Assembly (NCBI RefSeq): GCF_030867145.1 | Contig: NC_134421.1 | Location: 30,573,979 to 30,637,978, forward strand | DNA: 64,000 nucleotides | Source of the DNA: Opisthocomus hoazin | Lineage: Eukaryota; Chordata; Aves; Opisthocomiformes; Opisthocomidae | Direction of reading: 5' to 3' | The notes under the pieces: generated by a model | Database searches by the model: none | What the model was told of the DNA's origin: nothing | What the model saw: only the letters and a program-made list of their open reading frames with translations | Translations under genes and position numbers: made by a program | Shown: positions 12,433 to 27,400 of the stretch, piece after piece | Numbering within the stretch: position 1 is the first letter of the stretch | Layout: every line of letters begins with the position of its first letter

Positions 12433-15400
12433 CTCAGGCTCTTTCCAGCTACAGCTACAGTCTCTCTGTCCCTCTGTCTGAACAACAGCAGCAACAGCCA
12501 GGAACTCACAGGCAATGGCTGTTCTTTTCTCACAAGCATTGGCTGGTACCCTCCCAATGCTGCCCGTGGCTCTGGGCCCAGGTCTCTTCAAATTAAGTGA
12601 TTCCTGCTACACAACATCCATTTCCTCATGGTGGAACATGATCTAGTGTCTAGAAAGGGGAATATAGTAGTATGACTTGGTGTGAAGAAGAGGAAAAAGA
12701 TGGTATGGTAGACATGTGTGCTAGCACTGTCCCTCCAGAAGATGAGACCCATACATAGGCAAAAATTCTAATGTTCAGTTAAATGATTATTATAATCTCC
12801 CATGTGTTACTGTCCCTCTTCAACAAGCTTCCTTTTACATGTCACATGAGTGGCTGATGGGCAGTGTGTGCTCACAGGCACAGCAAGGAGCTCAGAGGTG
12901 TTACGACTCCTGGCAAACAAAACCAAATATACACATTTGCTTCCTGGCTGGACAAACAAGACCCTTACCCACTCTCAGACACCCACCCTCCCCTACTATA
13001 ACACCTTACATGCAATTAGTAGCTTTTATAATGCTATAATATTGCATAGATCTGTTTGTGCAAGAGCATATGAAACCCATCATCTTTTGTTGCAACACAA
13101 CTTTAGGTGTTTTTTAGGAATGAAAAGCAACCATAAATCCATTTGGTATAGGGCACCTTTTGTAACATGCCTCTAAATGGTTCACTGGAACAAAACTATG
13201 AATATTCAAAGATGAAGACACTTTTAGGATGGTGGGTTGTATTTCTTAGAGTGGCTATAACTAAATGGAGATGAGGCACTTTTTAAAAGCTCAGCAGAGA
13301 AATGAAGTTTAGCTGCGTGTGCTTTCCTAAAGCAGTAATCTGATAGACTTTACCACACTTGTAGCCAGAATTCAGGCTACGAGAAACTCATACAAGGTTT
13401 ACACATGGCAAAGATCAGAAACCAGCTACATTATGTCATGGGGAGCTCAGATAAAACACAAGTCTATTTAATGAGCTTGAAGAATGGCCTGTACTTTTTC
13501 AGAGAGACCTGCTCTTCTGTCTCCTTTGAAGGATTCTCAACTGCCTTGGCAGATTGATCCCTACCCCTGCTCCAGACTAGGCTGGATAATTTGAAACAAC
13601 CACATTTCTCCTCTGTTTACACCACCGTGCACCAGAGCAGGTGAAGCCTGATGGTGAGACTTCCTGGGCAAAGTGAGCTATGGGCTGCCCTGGCAAATGC
13701 AGTGGTGTTGCTATTTGATCAGTTGTATGATGTTTGCAGTCATTGATAGCAGCAGGTCAAGACTTTTCAGACGATCTTCCCTGAGGATGGACTTTATTGC
13801 TCATCTCCAACTGCCAGCCTTCTATATGAAAAAAAACCACAAAGCCTTGTGAACAGGTGTGCTTTGCCTTTTAGGTGCATAATAGGACTCACTGTCCTCC
13901 CTCCATTAATATTAGTCTTTTCTTCACTTGCTTCCTTTTTTTGTGGAACTCCTTGTTCTCTTCTTTCCTGCTCAATTTTTGTCTGCCTTTAACCTTTTGC
14001 TTTGTTAATTGATTATTCCTTCTTTGTGTCTCTTTTTTTCCCTCCTTGCCTGCTCTTTGACAGAAGGTGACATGCTGCTCATGCTGGGAGCATCCACCAG
14101 ACGACTGCGAAAACAAGGTCTGGCTTGTAGACTGCTGGAGGAAATGACAGATGCCCCTTCCAAAGTGACGGCCACACAAGTGCCAAGAAGTAGAGGAATG
14201 AAAATCAAGCCATTTTCAGCCAGAAAGGTATCATCTTATCAGGACGTGAACAGCTAACAGGAGCCTGTGTGCGGTAGGAGTGTGAGGCTTTCTGCCCAGG
14301 CTGTTCCTCTGGTCTGGCAGCTCTTCTGCACCAGCCTTCCCAGGTGCATTTCCGCTTGACAGGCTGAAGATTTTGCTTCAAGATATCCAAATGTGACCTG
14401 CACCAGGTTGCCCAAATAGGGCATTGCATGAATAAGTACTAATATCTTGCTATTTTCATAAATAGATTTCCAAAATGCTTTAGCAAGATCAGTATCTCTC
14501 TGTGTCACGCAATGAAGCAATGACAGAGTCCATACCTGACCCAGCCAGGTCTCTCCACCTGCTCCTCAATTATTGTTATGAAGGTATCTGGTTTTTAAAT
14601 TCTCTTCCACAGAGGCTCCTTTCAAACACTGCGTGATCTAACCAGACATCAATTAATAGTCTAAACAGTCACCCTTTCACAGAGTCACGTGACATCTGCA
14701 CAGCACTCTCTTCCTGAAAGGGACAAACAAAACAATTTTGCTTCCAACTGTCATTCTTTTGTTGTTCTAATAACATCAATGCTTTAGAAATGCGAAGGGT
14801 CAAAGTCAAGACCTGAAATCCATTTGGTGGATATGAATTTCCTTGCACCCTCCATCAGTACGGGCTGTTTTGACACACCTGACTAGAATGATGACTTGAC
14901 TGGTTTGGTTTTGAATGGCTGCCTTGGAAGTCTGAAGGCTTAAGACTGGTCAGAACTTAAGCAGAAATTTTTAAAGCCACTAAAACTGTCAATGCCTTAG
15001 AGATGCTTTCGGCTTCAAAGCTTACAGGTGTTTTGGTCCAGTAACTGGTATAACATTATCTACTTCATCTAAAAGTTATTTATATTAATAATGGATGGTT
15101 TTAATGCTGCATTTAATTTACAAATGAAAGTCATGGAACAACTAACACTTAATAGGAAACAAGACCAGTTCTAAGAGCCCTTCTCCTTTGCATAAAATTT
15201 GCTATGGTAGCTATTTTATGCTTTGTAAATAAATGAGTTAAATGAGAATATAAAATAAAATAAATGAGAACATCAGTAAGAGTGAATGACTCTTTCATAT
15301 ACTCCTAGACCAGAAAGCACTGTTATGCTCATCTAGATTGATCTCCTTTATTTAAAAACAAAACAAAAATAGCAACAATCTCCTTAGGCCAAAAAATTGC

Positions 15401-18400
15401 ATCAAGATGTTGCTGAATCAAACCCATAACTTTGATTTACTAGTGCCAAGACAAAAAATACATGCTGCCAAGTCTGCATTTTACAATAATTAAGATGAGG
15501 GGAAACATTTTTTTCTTGATAGGAACTGTCTTTAAAAGATTTGTAATACCAACACTCTGCTACTACTTCCTACACACTCAGGCTTGTCTTTGGCCCAGCA
15601 TGCCATAAAGAGTGCTGTGTTACAGCACAGCCTTACCATCTTTTGCTACCTCAGGACTCCTCTCTAACACAGCAATACCTGAGGATCCTTTCAGGCAGCT
15701 CTGTGCTTGTCTGAGCAACACAAGAAGCTGCATGAAAAAGCCAAATCGCCTCAGGTTCATAAAACTATTGCATACACCAATATCAGCTACACGAAACTAC
15801 TTAAGACACATTATAGATATAGTCTGCTGTTGAGAAAAGTTGGGTTTGTATATGGTGGCTGTGTCTCTGAAGTGGGTAGGCAAGGCACATCTTCCACAGC
15901 CATCTGGTCCCTCAGCCCATGCCCCACAGGAGTCTACAGCTCGCTCAGCTGTGTCAATTGAAAGGAGAAGGCTCTCTAAGCCAGGTTTTGCTGAAACAAA
16001 ATGCTAACACTTTTAGTCTAGGAGATAGTTTGAGCATGACCATTTTTTTCATCTGCTGCAAAGCCAATTTAGAAAACTTTTTCTCTGCCTGTCACTCCTT
16101 TCTGGACTCCAGAAATTATTTCCTTCACTCTTCTCCAATGTTAAGCTGAGGCAATTGTTTAGCATGTCATGCTCAAAACCATATCAGTAAAATGATCAAG
16201 ATTAAAAACGGTTCCAAATTATAAACATGTCACAAATAGATATTTTTTGAAGCCTAGTATATCTTATGGTCTGGTATACATAGTATCCACAGAAAAAGTT
16301 TTATCATCACATTAAAAGGGTGCTGGTGAACTGCAAAACAAAGATGGGAAGGAAAAGCAGGGCTACAGAAAGATCAGCAGCCCCTTGGCAGGCAGAAATA
16401 ATGCCCATGGGATTCCAGCCCTGTCCTTGGGCTCCATGTGATCCTCTGAAAGAAGCAATCCCGTCCCAAGAAGCTCCTGCTTCTCTTTTCTTCCCACTTT
16501 CAGGTATTTGGTCTCTCTCCACACTGCCAAGCACTCACAGAGCTGCACTGAGAGCTCGGCCAGGCAACTGCTCCGAAGTAATCCTTTTGTACCCAGGGGC
16601 AGGAACTCCTAAACCAGCATGTGTGATAAAGAAAGTCTGAAATTACTATAACCTGGATTTGAGAATGCGTGTGTTTTGTTAAGCCAAATCATTCCAGAGA
16701 TTTAAAGAGCATCCAGGCAAACAGCTCAGCTGGCAGCGAACTCCTGAAAGGCAAGGGACAGAGAGACTGGAATGAACAGCGAGGACAATTACTACACCTT
16801 GAGCATAGTCACACCAAACATTTAATAAATAATCTAACTTTCCTTCCACCTCCATTTTCTTTTCCTGTCACTTCCTTGTCAAGCTGACAACAAATAGCAA
16901 GTATATTTAAAGACTGAAGTCCAGCAGAATCAAGTTAGTCATATCCTTTTACTTAATTATGCTACTGACATCCAGCTGATCAAAATCAGATGCCTGAATC
17001 TGGGCCCATGACTAGTTACATTGAACAATACATTGAACAGAGAAGTCCAGTTGCTCATAAAAGGCAGTTTCCTGCAAAACACAATTACACAACAAGCTCC
17101 TTTCTGAGAATGTGTATTTAAATACTCTGCAGAGACACATATTGTACTTCCATAAGAAAAGGGAATGCCTTTACTTAGAAGAGGTGTTTCAACATTATTG
17201 GTCTCAATAATAACACAAAGGGTGAACAGACATGAATGACATGAAAAGCTCTCAAACGCTTGTCCTGTGCAATGTATCAAATCCCTTGTGTCTTTCAGAG
17301 TCTCACAGAACAAAAGCCAAGAGTGTCTACTTTGAAATGACAGAGTATCCCATCCACTTACAAAAAATGCAAATATTTCTGTTATTAAAAATATGACAAG
17401 GTGTGTCATGGGCATGCTACAAGTAGAGCACAGAACATTGGAAGCCCTAAGAGGGCAAGGAATTCTTGAAGTGGGAAGTATCTGGAAAAATCAGCAGGAG
17501 AACAAGACTCCATGCTGCAGTAAGGGACAAAAACCTGAACACCGTCTCTAAACTCAGATCTGGTGACAGTATAAACCAGAGTGCATGAGCAAGATATACC
17601 AGACAAAGTGCACGCTTAAGTCCCCACAGTTCTTGTCCACAGCATGCTGTATTTATCCTCTGTCTGCGTGACATGCATAGTACAAGTCTGATCTTTCTGT
17701 AGGAATAGAATAGTTGTTTCAGTCCCTTAAAAGGACTTAAATACAGTAGCTGAAGCGTGTGCTTCTGTCCTTCCCTGTGATTTAACAGGGCCTTTCACAC
17801 TTCAGTCTGAGTTACCTTGTTCGGTGGACAGATGGACTATCAATGCACTTTCATCAAAACTACTTGGCAAAGAGAAGGCTGCCCATTGCACTTTTTTTTT
17901 TTTACCGTATACTACACATCAACCGTTGTTTTCACCTCTGAACTATTAACATGCTTTCTCATTTCAAATGCCAGTGTCACACCTATAAAAATGGCCAGGA
18001 AGGACAAATTAGTGACAAGTATACACTTAGACCTTTTATTCCATCAAATTCGTTCCAGCAACAGCTGATTTCCAGAATGGATACTGACTGACAGTCAGTC
18101 ATCCTAAATATCAGCGTCCTCATGAATCAAATCTTACTTTATATCATACTACATCTACACAGACAGCATAAGAAAAGCAAAACCCTGAGAGCTTCAGTTA
18201 GTCATGTCCATGATTGATGTGGCTAAGTTCGCTGTACACACACATGTACTTGCTGAGTAATTTGTCCTTAGCATGCTTTCCAATTTCCAGGGGAACGCAG
18301 AAGCTTTAACCAATCCATCTACATGCTTGCAAGACTGATAATACAAGCCTCTTTTCAAGAAAAGATGTGTTTCCTCATCCTCAGCTAGACAATTATCAAC

Positions 18401-21400
18401 AAATTTTGAGCAAAGCAAAGACATTTCATGCCTGTAAATAATTTGTACTAATCTCTAGCAACGACAAGAAGATTCTGACCTTGAATCAGTGTCACCAGTC
18501 ACCAGCCAGTGGCAGCAGACTCATTTGTTCTGTGATTTGCACAAAAAGCCATGTTTTTATATGAGTTGAATGCTTGGGAATACCTGCTGTTCTTGGACTA
18601 AGCACAACCAGGATGCCCCACTGGAGGTAGCAGTGGGATGAAACTTCCTCTTCCAAATCAGTCAACATTTCCCTCCAGTGCCCTAGGAACCAAAATTTGC
18701 TAGGTAGCTTTCAGCGTGACTCCTTCAAAGCACACAGGAGTGCTCAGATGCAACAGAATTGGGAATGCTCAGCATCTATGCCTGAACCCCAGCTGCATCT
18801 CAATTTCAGATTGAATTTGGGCATTGCCAAGCTGTGTGTGGAATTCCTAAAGCCCAGGACCTGCTAAAAAAAGAGCAGAATTAGGTATTCAGCACACGAT
18901 GTGCTGAGCCTGGGACAAGCCTAATCCATCTGACCGCAGGATGATCTGAAATCCTGCCTCTCCTCTGGGCCTGCAACCAGTGTTTCAAGCATCCTCCCAG
19001 GGCCCTAGCAAGGTCAGAAACACAAGACTGAAATCACCTCCTGGATTTTGGATACCAAGCTGTTCTAGCAGCTGTTAATCATCTCCTCCTGAAAGCTGAG
19101 GAGGTCAGCTCTCGGGGTAGGTTTGTCTGATCATTATTCAAAGACAACCCAATCTCTCAGGCAGGAGTGTGAGCCTCCAGCTGTGGTCTCCAGAGTCCAC
19201 TCAGGTGAGTTGCCCAAGCTGTAGACATCCAGGTCCTTTACTGGCTCTAGTAATTACTATTTTTTGTTGATGCAGCAACGAAAGGACCATCAAGACTGAT
19301 TTGGAACAAAGCCCATTGTACGTAAGGCCAGAATGTATCTGCTAACGTTTGTTCATTACTACTTTCTTACATATTTGTTGTGTGAGAACTGGTGTTTCCT
19401 TATCTACCTTCCTGAGCATCTTTAAGTTTCTCAATTGTAATGAACATTTAAAAAAGAAAAGGAAAAAAAGGACTAAGTGAAAAAAGAGAAAAAGCAGTCA
19501 TTGACTTTTCTGCGAATTATTCTGATTACTTGGTGAGTGAGAAGGTTTAAGTAAAGACACTAGATTATTAATAATTTTCACCAAGCAATGAAATAAGGCC
19601 CGAGCTTGTATTTAGCCATCCTTGCTATTCAGCTGAAAGAAAGTAGCGGTAGCTTCCATTTAAGGTTTGGTGCCAGCCCGCTAGGTTAGATACTGTGTTC
19701 TTGATAGCGTAGGTAGTATCAGCAAAATCAGTTCTTGTTATTCCATCTAAAAAGACAGTCAGGGCACTGAGCCTAATTACCTGCATCCCCAGCTACCCAG
19801 GACATGTCAGGAGGACACTGGATATGTTGAATAAGCAATTCATTCAATGCTTGCACTGAAATGAGGGGCTTTTCAAAGGCATGTGATTGACTACCTGGTT
19901 TTTTGCAGCTTCCCAGCCATTCAAGAGCAAAATAGTGCTGTTATCTATTTTAAGCACTGTGCCATCAGACAATTGCAAACTATGTTAGCAAGCTGCAGTG
20001 CAGGCATAATCAGAGGTTTCACACAATTACTAGAGGCCACAGAGCTTTGATAATTATTTTCACTTTTCACCTGCTCAACCAGAGTAGCTGAAAGAGATTA
20101 ATTTCATACTATAGCTGAAGCTGAATTCCCAAAGGAATCGGAAGCCTCTGACTGCGCACACTGCAGCTCAAACACAGCAGCTCGTTCATACACTCTAGAG
20201 GGCTTTGGGGAATAAGAACAGCACCGCCACATAAATACGTGATTTACACCTGCAAATCAACCGGCAGCATTAACACACTTGGAGATAAATCCTATAGCGG
20301 GACACCACAGCTGACCTTTCGTTTGTTCATTTTTACTGTTTTAGCAGACAGCTTAATGCAAAGAAAACCTTTGTACCCAGGCAGGCAGCATATTTCAAAG
20401 AAAAGTACTTTCCACGCTGCGTAATTACGTTGTGGAACTTGTCGTTCCAGAACACTGAGGTGGCCAAAAGTGCAGGTGAGTTCAATTTGTGCAGGCTAAG
20501 TTCAGAGGCGGCGGCTCATCGTGACAGTCTAGATGCTGCTGCCTTCTCAGGAAGTTCCCTAAAGTGCTGGACCTGGGAATAATGGTCAGGGAAAGCATCA
20601 TTTTCAGTATAGTCTGATTTTATGCACTTTCCTTAAGTGTTTGCTGCAGCCTAAGGGCTGCTCACGGCAGACTTCTGATGTCATCTCACATGGCCATTCT
20701 CATGTTCCCCCTTACTCGCCAGCATTAACCATAACTACTGGGTGACACAGATGTTGTACAGCTTTGTTCAGGGTAACTTCCCTACGTCTAGTATCCTTCC
20801 TGCAACCGACTACATGCCTGCACATGGGAGTCTTTAATAAAAGGGATATCGAGTGTGTTTACACAAGTTAATTGCAGCCGATAGGTCTGATCAGACCCAA
20901 TCCAAGAAATTTCCTTCTCTGTCCTTCCTCCTATTTCTTGCTATCATCTCCCCCACAGGGCATATGCCAGAGTTGTATTTCAGACAAGGTAAAGTTATCT
21001 CTGCTTCCAAGAGAAGTATTTTTTGTATTTTTCTAAAAGAATATAAATAAGGGAATTTGAGAATCTTTCTAGCAAAGCACTGCTCAAAATACACTCCAAA
21101 GGCTCTAGCAGAAAGTCTTATTCCTCGTTTGTTTTCTATGAACTATATCAGGTTTAAGCATCCCATTGTTAATGTAAAAATACTTAAAAAAGAAATCACC
21201 TGGAAATTTAACGGGTTGATGAGAAAGGATATCTTCCCCTGACCTTCCCTATAGTGTATTGAAGCAAGAAGTGCAAAAAGAGAAACACAAAGAGCAGCTG
21301 TCTAGAGGGTAGGCATTCTGTCTGGGCTTGTAAACTAGATTCATATCCAATCACCTGCACGGCGACTGATGAGCTGTTGTAGGAAGTCAGCTCTTAAAAT

Positions 21401-24400
21401 GCACCAAATTCCTATCAGTTCCCCAGCTGATTTGATCAGAAAAACAGTACTCAGTTTTTATTCAGAAGAGACTTGCAGCTCTGTTCTGCCTTGGCATTTT
21501 AAACCCCATGAGGCTAGGGTTCTAGTGTTACTTTTATGGCATTTGTTGACCCCTTGCTAGATCATCCACATTCATACATCAGAGAAAAAGGAAAATACTA
21601 GTCTTGACTTACAAACATCAGAGAAATGGAAATGTGTTTAGAACAATCTTTAAGACACATTTTGAAATATAATGTAACCTGCAAATCTTACAGGATAACA
21701 ACGCTATCCTGTTCTCTAGCCCTGACAGGATCATTACACATAGGTATTTCAGTTTATTCCACTTCCAGGAGCCTCTTTTCATATCAGGGAGGAAATTTCA
21801 TTAAATCACAGCCCTCATGTGCCAACCATAAGTATCAGCTGGCTTCTATTTTCCTTGAAGTGCATTGTAAGTATAATACTAAATCCTCACAAATACCAAG
21901 AGATTCAGGGTCTGCTCCGGTAAGGTGCTAAATGTCTTCATTCCTCTGCAGGTCAAATAAGCCCCTACAGTCTATCAAATACAATGCCGAAGTGTTGCTT
22001 TCTTTCAGTGTCATTAATTTTAAAAATGCAGTTGTGCAGGACTTCGGATATATAGTCAGCTCTGCTCTGTTACTTACTGGCAATTTATCTGGATTACAGA
22101 CTAACCTCACTGCGGGTGGAGACAGATCATATGGCTCTGTGCAGAACCATCTTAGCACCAGTTTATTCCCTCAGGGAAAACACGGCACAAGCGCACCTGC
22201 ATTGCTCCATGCTACAGTCTGGAAGCGATGCTTTTGCATGGAAGCAGTCCAGCTAGTAAACACTACTGCTCTGCCAGATTGCAATCAGTCCCCTGAAGAA
22301 CCATGGAGCTGTCTTTGCTCAGAACTCCAAGAACTAAAGTGTTGGAAAGCAGGAGAGATACCACTGCATAAAAGATGACAGATCTAGGGCAGCTCCAGGC
22401 AAACTGGCTAGTGGCCTTGGGGCAAAAAGGAAGAGCTGGGGCAAGGAAGACAGAAAAGCAACATAAGCAACTGTCGCTCTGCTACGCCACCCACGATGGA
22501 AGGAAGGAGGCTGCAAACACGACCGTAGGGACAAGCTCTTCTGCACTCCAGAAGGGTTTATTAGCTTGGGTGCAGGGTCAGATGGCATCAGCTTGGGCTC
22601 AACATCTGAGCAACACGCCTCTGAAACAAAAGCCTCCAGATAGCATGAAGTCTAGTCACCAGAATGTCTGTGTGATGTACACTTTTGAGTTCAAGACTTC
22701 ACTTCAAAGCTGAGTTGTTCTGAAGACTGCTGCACCAGGCTCTATCTCACAGGATAGACACTTTCAGAAACCCAGGCTTAGGGTCTCAGCCTTGTCCTTA
22801 TTATGTCCTGTTGTCCGGGTGAAGAGGGCTTCCCACTAAGCCCGTGGGCTTGAGGTTCTGGTGTGGCACCTACCTCTGCAAACGCTGAGTCTGACTAGCA
22901 CTGGGCTTCAGACTCCACTCTGAGGGTCAAGGACCTATTACTTGGCGCTGACATCCCCCGCATGCCTAATTCCTTTTTTAGCTCTGCCTCTCACTCTATA
23001 AAGCAGACGCATTGTGCTGTACTGGCCATGCAAATATGTTTGTGTCAGTTGAGAACAAGTTATGGACAGCGGCTACAGCTGATGGGGTGGGTACCTGTTT
23101 CAGCCCTGGCTCTAGCCTAGTGTCTTCCCACATAGCAGGAACTTGCTCAGGTGAAATACCCAGGTGGTCTTCTTCCCCAGAAAAGCTGACTTCTAGGGTT
23201 TGGTGATTGCTATGCAGACGTTTTTTTGGGAACAACACTCTACTCTTAGAGGTTGATGTCTGCCTATGGTGCTCTTTAATGTCAAGTTTGGATCTGATCA
23301 ATTCCTTATCAATGTCTAAGAGCTTCTTCAGTCCTGCTGGCAGTAGAGATTTTCCCCATTTTTACTTATTAAGAAGTGATTTTCTTTATCTATTTTGGTA
23401 GCTCTGCCTTTAGGAGCTGGCACCAGACAGGCCAGTTTTGTTTAAGCATAGTGCACACATAATATGAGGGACCGGTGGGAACTGCTCTCCTTGCTATCCT
23501 GGGTTGATGGGCAGTAAGTCCAGTGACAGTTCTGCTGATTACGGTAATTTGCCAAAGTAACAAGCTTTGAAGACATACTGTAAATGGACAGCTGTGCCTG
23601 CTATCTTCTCAGCAGGTGCACACTTTAAACAAAGACAAAATTTTAAAACTAATAAAAATTGCAGATTAGAAGGGTTGTCATGTAGGAGCTATGGACTGCT
23701 TGATGAGAAGAGCCCTTTGCAAATGGAAAATGTCTGTACACACTCCAGTTATTCATTTAGGAAGAGGGAACGCAGGCCCCTTTGAATAGCTATGGGGCTG
23801 CATAGCAGTGACTTCAAAAAGCCCAGAGCCCAGACGACCATTTATTACTGAGCACTCAGGGCAGCGCTGGTGTAAGGAGGACTAGTGCAATTGCTGTATC
23901 AGAAGCAAGGAGCAGAGTCTGGAAACTTCTGCAACATGTTTTTCCACCTTGATTGAAACGCTGAACTTATCAAAACCAAGAACTTCATGAAAGGAGGGCC
24001 AGTTGAAGAAATTCAAGTACATAATTTGTTTGATACATACACTTTGCCTGACAGTTTGCTTTGTGAAAAATAAAGAACCCCAAAACAGAATACAATTATA
24101 AAAGTCCACATGAAATTTCAAATTTACTTCTGCTGAAGGAGAATCTTTCTGCATGCAGTTTTCTAAGGGAGTGCAGATCAGGGATGGGCAGTGATTTTGC
24201 ACCTGCATAAAGCATTAGTGAGACTGGTCCAATAACAAAATATAAAGCTTGGGTATCTGTATTTTAAAAACATGTGCAAGAAAACTGGAGAAGCTGTTAA
24301 AAAAACAGAAGTCATTTGAGAGCATCTGAAAACAGCTTTTAGTAACAAATGAAGTTTCTTATTCTGAGTCTGTTAAAAGGAGCAAGAGGTGACTTGCTTA

Positions 24401-27400
24401 TGGTTCTAATACTTCCATGGGAAAAAGCAACACTTCAAAGGTCCTGATGTTTCGGGTAGAAAAGCATAACAAGAACCAGAAGCTTGAAACTGAAGACAAA
24501 CAAAATCCAATTAGAAGTTAAAAAAAAAAAAGGGGACAATGGGATAATATTTTAACAAATAGAAGTGGAAATGATGGATTCAGGGTCTTTCGCGGCCTTC
24601 AGATCAATACCACACTCTTCTCTGGACCACAGCCTTTAGCCAAGCAGAAGTCCTCAGGATCGATACAAGGGTAACGAATGCAGTTTAATGGCCTGCAACA
24701 CACAGGAGGTCAGAGCAGATTATCTAATGGTCCCTCTGTCTTTATAATGCAGGGACAGTGTTATAAGATCTAAGTGTATAGGGCAGAATAATGAAATGAG
24801 TCAGGAGTGTGTAGGGCAGTCTTTGCCAGGACTATTGTGCTACCAAATCAAGAGGTACGGCACTCTCTTTTTTGCTTTCATGCCTGTCCATCTGTTGATT
24901 TTGTTCCTCCATCAGAGGATATTTTGTGGATAGATTGCATCACTGACTGTAAACATTCTTACATAATTCTCTGGGTAGCACATCACTAGGGTCATATTTG
25001 GACTTCTGTTATAACATTTATGATCGTAATTCCCAGGTAAAAGCCTGCTTTTCAAATTTGTATTTGCAATGTTTGGTCTCAAGAGAAATTTTAAAGTGAT
25101 TGAGGGAGGCCAAGTGTCCTGGTTTTGGACTGAAATCAGAGGAAAACCATGCATCTCTAAGAAGATACTTGGCATTCTTTTCCACTGCTAATTCAAAAAG
25201 CCAAGCTTTCAGGTGGCAGGTCCATGGAGGAAACTAATGCTGCTGAACCATTCTGCACAACCAAATAGTAGCAAATGATCACTAGAGAGCAGTTTTGAAC
25301 ATTTACAGCACACAATGCATCCTTCTTTGAGTTAAACTAATGACAGTTTTATGGAACAACAAATCGTTGTGAATTTTAGGCAGAAATGACTGTGCAGCAG
25401 TATTTTCTTGATATTCCACAGAAGAAACAAAGAGCTGCAGCATTTGCCTTGAATCAACGGGACTGCAGCTATGTGGGAGATGTGTGGTCTCACGTCCGAA
25501 CAGCACCCTATGCTGTGACGTCCTGATCCATCCTAGGATGAGTCTAAACAAGCAAAGCAGAGGTGCTTCAACATATCTCACTGAAGGTAACCTGGCAAGA
25601 CAGAGACACGGTTTGCAGACTGTGTCTCTACGATATAGAAACCAGCTGAAAGATATCCACAAGCCCCTTATCTTTTAGATCAAGGGCTGCCTGGGGTAAA
25701 GGTGTTACACGGTGCGCAGGAAGACAGGGCTCCAACCAACTATCTCTGTGGCTTTCTGCTGTCATCATGTAATACTTCAGTAACTGTTCTAATAATTTTA
25801 AAACTGCTTTGCATTAAATACGTTGATTCTTTGTTCACTTTTGACTGAAAATTCATCAACTTGAAGCTCTAGGAGAGAAGGTTTATTGGTATGGGACATT
25901 AAGCGAACTATATCCCACCCAGAGTTAATTAATTATAACCTTACACAGAGCTGACCATTAATAGCAATTCAATTTCAGTATCCAGTAATCGCTGGGAGTG
26001 TACTGTTATCTTTGTGAAGGATTCAGCTTTTTGTAAAAGCAGCAGCTGGAGGTGATCTTCAGGTGCAAGGCTGATTAGTGAGCGACCTGCTTCCTCATGC
26101 GACCTTTGGCAGGTTACTCCAGACCCGTAAAAGGGCAGAGGCATGGCCATTCCAGCTGCTCAGCTCCCAGCAGGGATTTATGCAAGCACTAGGCAAACAG
26201 CTGGCTGCCTCCTGTGAATCTCCAACCCTGAGCAGGGCTACACCTGGATTAGGCAACGGGGAACACCGAAGATTTGAAGCTCTTCTACCACCTTGTAGCC
26301 TGGGGTTAAACACCATGAGCACTTTCCTTGATTTGGATTGCCCACTCTTTTTACAGGTAAGGCAGAGCCAAGGGACAAAGCAATGATACTGACAGAGCAG
26401 TTAAGCAGAGCACTTCGAAAACAGGGAACTCATTCAATGTCTTCCTCTACTGGAGTGATTTCAGATGTGTATATCGTACCTGTCATTTACTCAAGCCATC
26501 CAGCTGTGGTCTACTTGTGGCCCCTCTCTGTCCCCCCTGCCAGAGCTGGGGCTCTGTATCACAGCGAATGCAAACTGCAGAAGCACTCAACGCCACAGTA
26601 TGGCGAGAGAAAGGCCTTGCTGGGTCTGGGTCCCACTCCCAGCCCTTCTTCTGTGTTTTAGCCACGGCTACTGATGCCAAACGTCCGTAGGATCACTTCT
26701 AACGCAACCGCTTCTGGCTGCTTTTCAACGCCAAACGGTCACGGCTACTGCCCGTGCTGGTGCAGAACATGCCCAGCCTAAGGCAGCCTGAGGTCGCCAA
26801 AGGGTGGGAACATCCCAGGGAGGAGATGACAGCTAAGCCAGCGGCAGCTTGGGGAATGATCAGCACCAGCCACGCCACTGCCTCCACTGGTGAGAGGGCT
26901 GGTGGTGGGCACAGGTTCTCTGATGGCTCGGCAATTGGGTGGCTCAGTCTGGCTTCTAATGGAAATAAAACCTCATCACTTACTCTGTGCGGGGATCTCT
27001 CTCTTCCTCACTCATAGCTTTTGAGCTGAACTTTCAAATATTAGCCAAAACAGACAAACACAATTTTCCAGCATAACTGAGCTCATAGGAAAAGGCAGCT
27101 GGGAAGAGAAGAGAGAAGAGAGTAACTACCAGGTCTTTAACCCACCATGTTTTTTGCATTACAAGAAGTCATACACATTTAAAGATACTGATGTCTTCAA
27201 AACTGTTTCCTATTCTGTGGCGGACAGTACTGTTGGACACATTGATATGATTTGTTTGTATCCATCTCCTCTGCCAAAGGTATCGGCTTTTTGTCACAGA
27301 GAACTGGCACCTTCACCTCTACCTCGCATGAAACACTGTATTTTCAAGTCTGGAAACACATGGAAGGAAATTAATGGGAACTTTCAAATCTCAATAATGT

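Noticed and set aside
16957..17415. 152-codon open frame on the minus strand
   Set aside because: Cys/Phe/Ser-rich translation of AT-rich DNA with no motif; length is within chance expectation for 64 kb.
25111..25135. TGTCCTGGTTTTGGACTG, similar to the start of the LTR at 1798
   Set aside because: Only the first dozen bases match and nothing after it resembles the LTR, so it is more likely chance.
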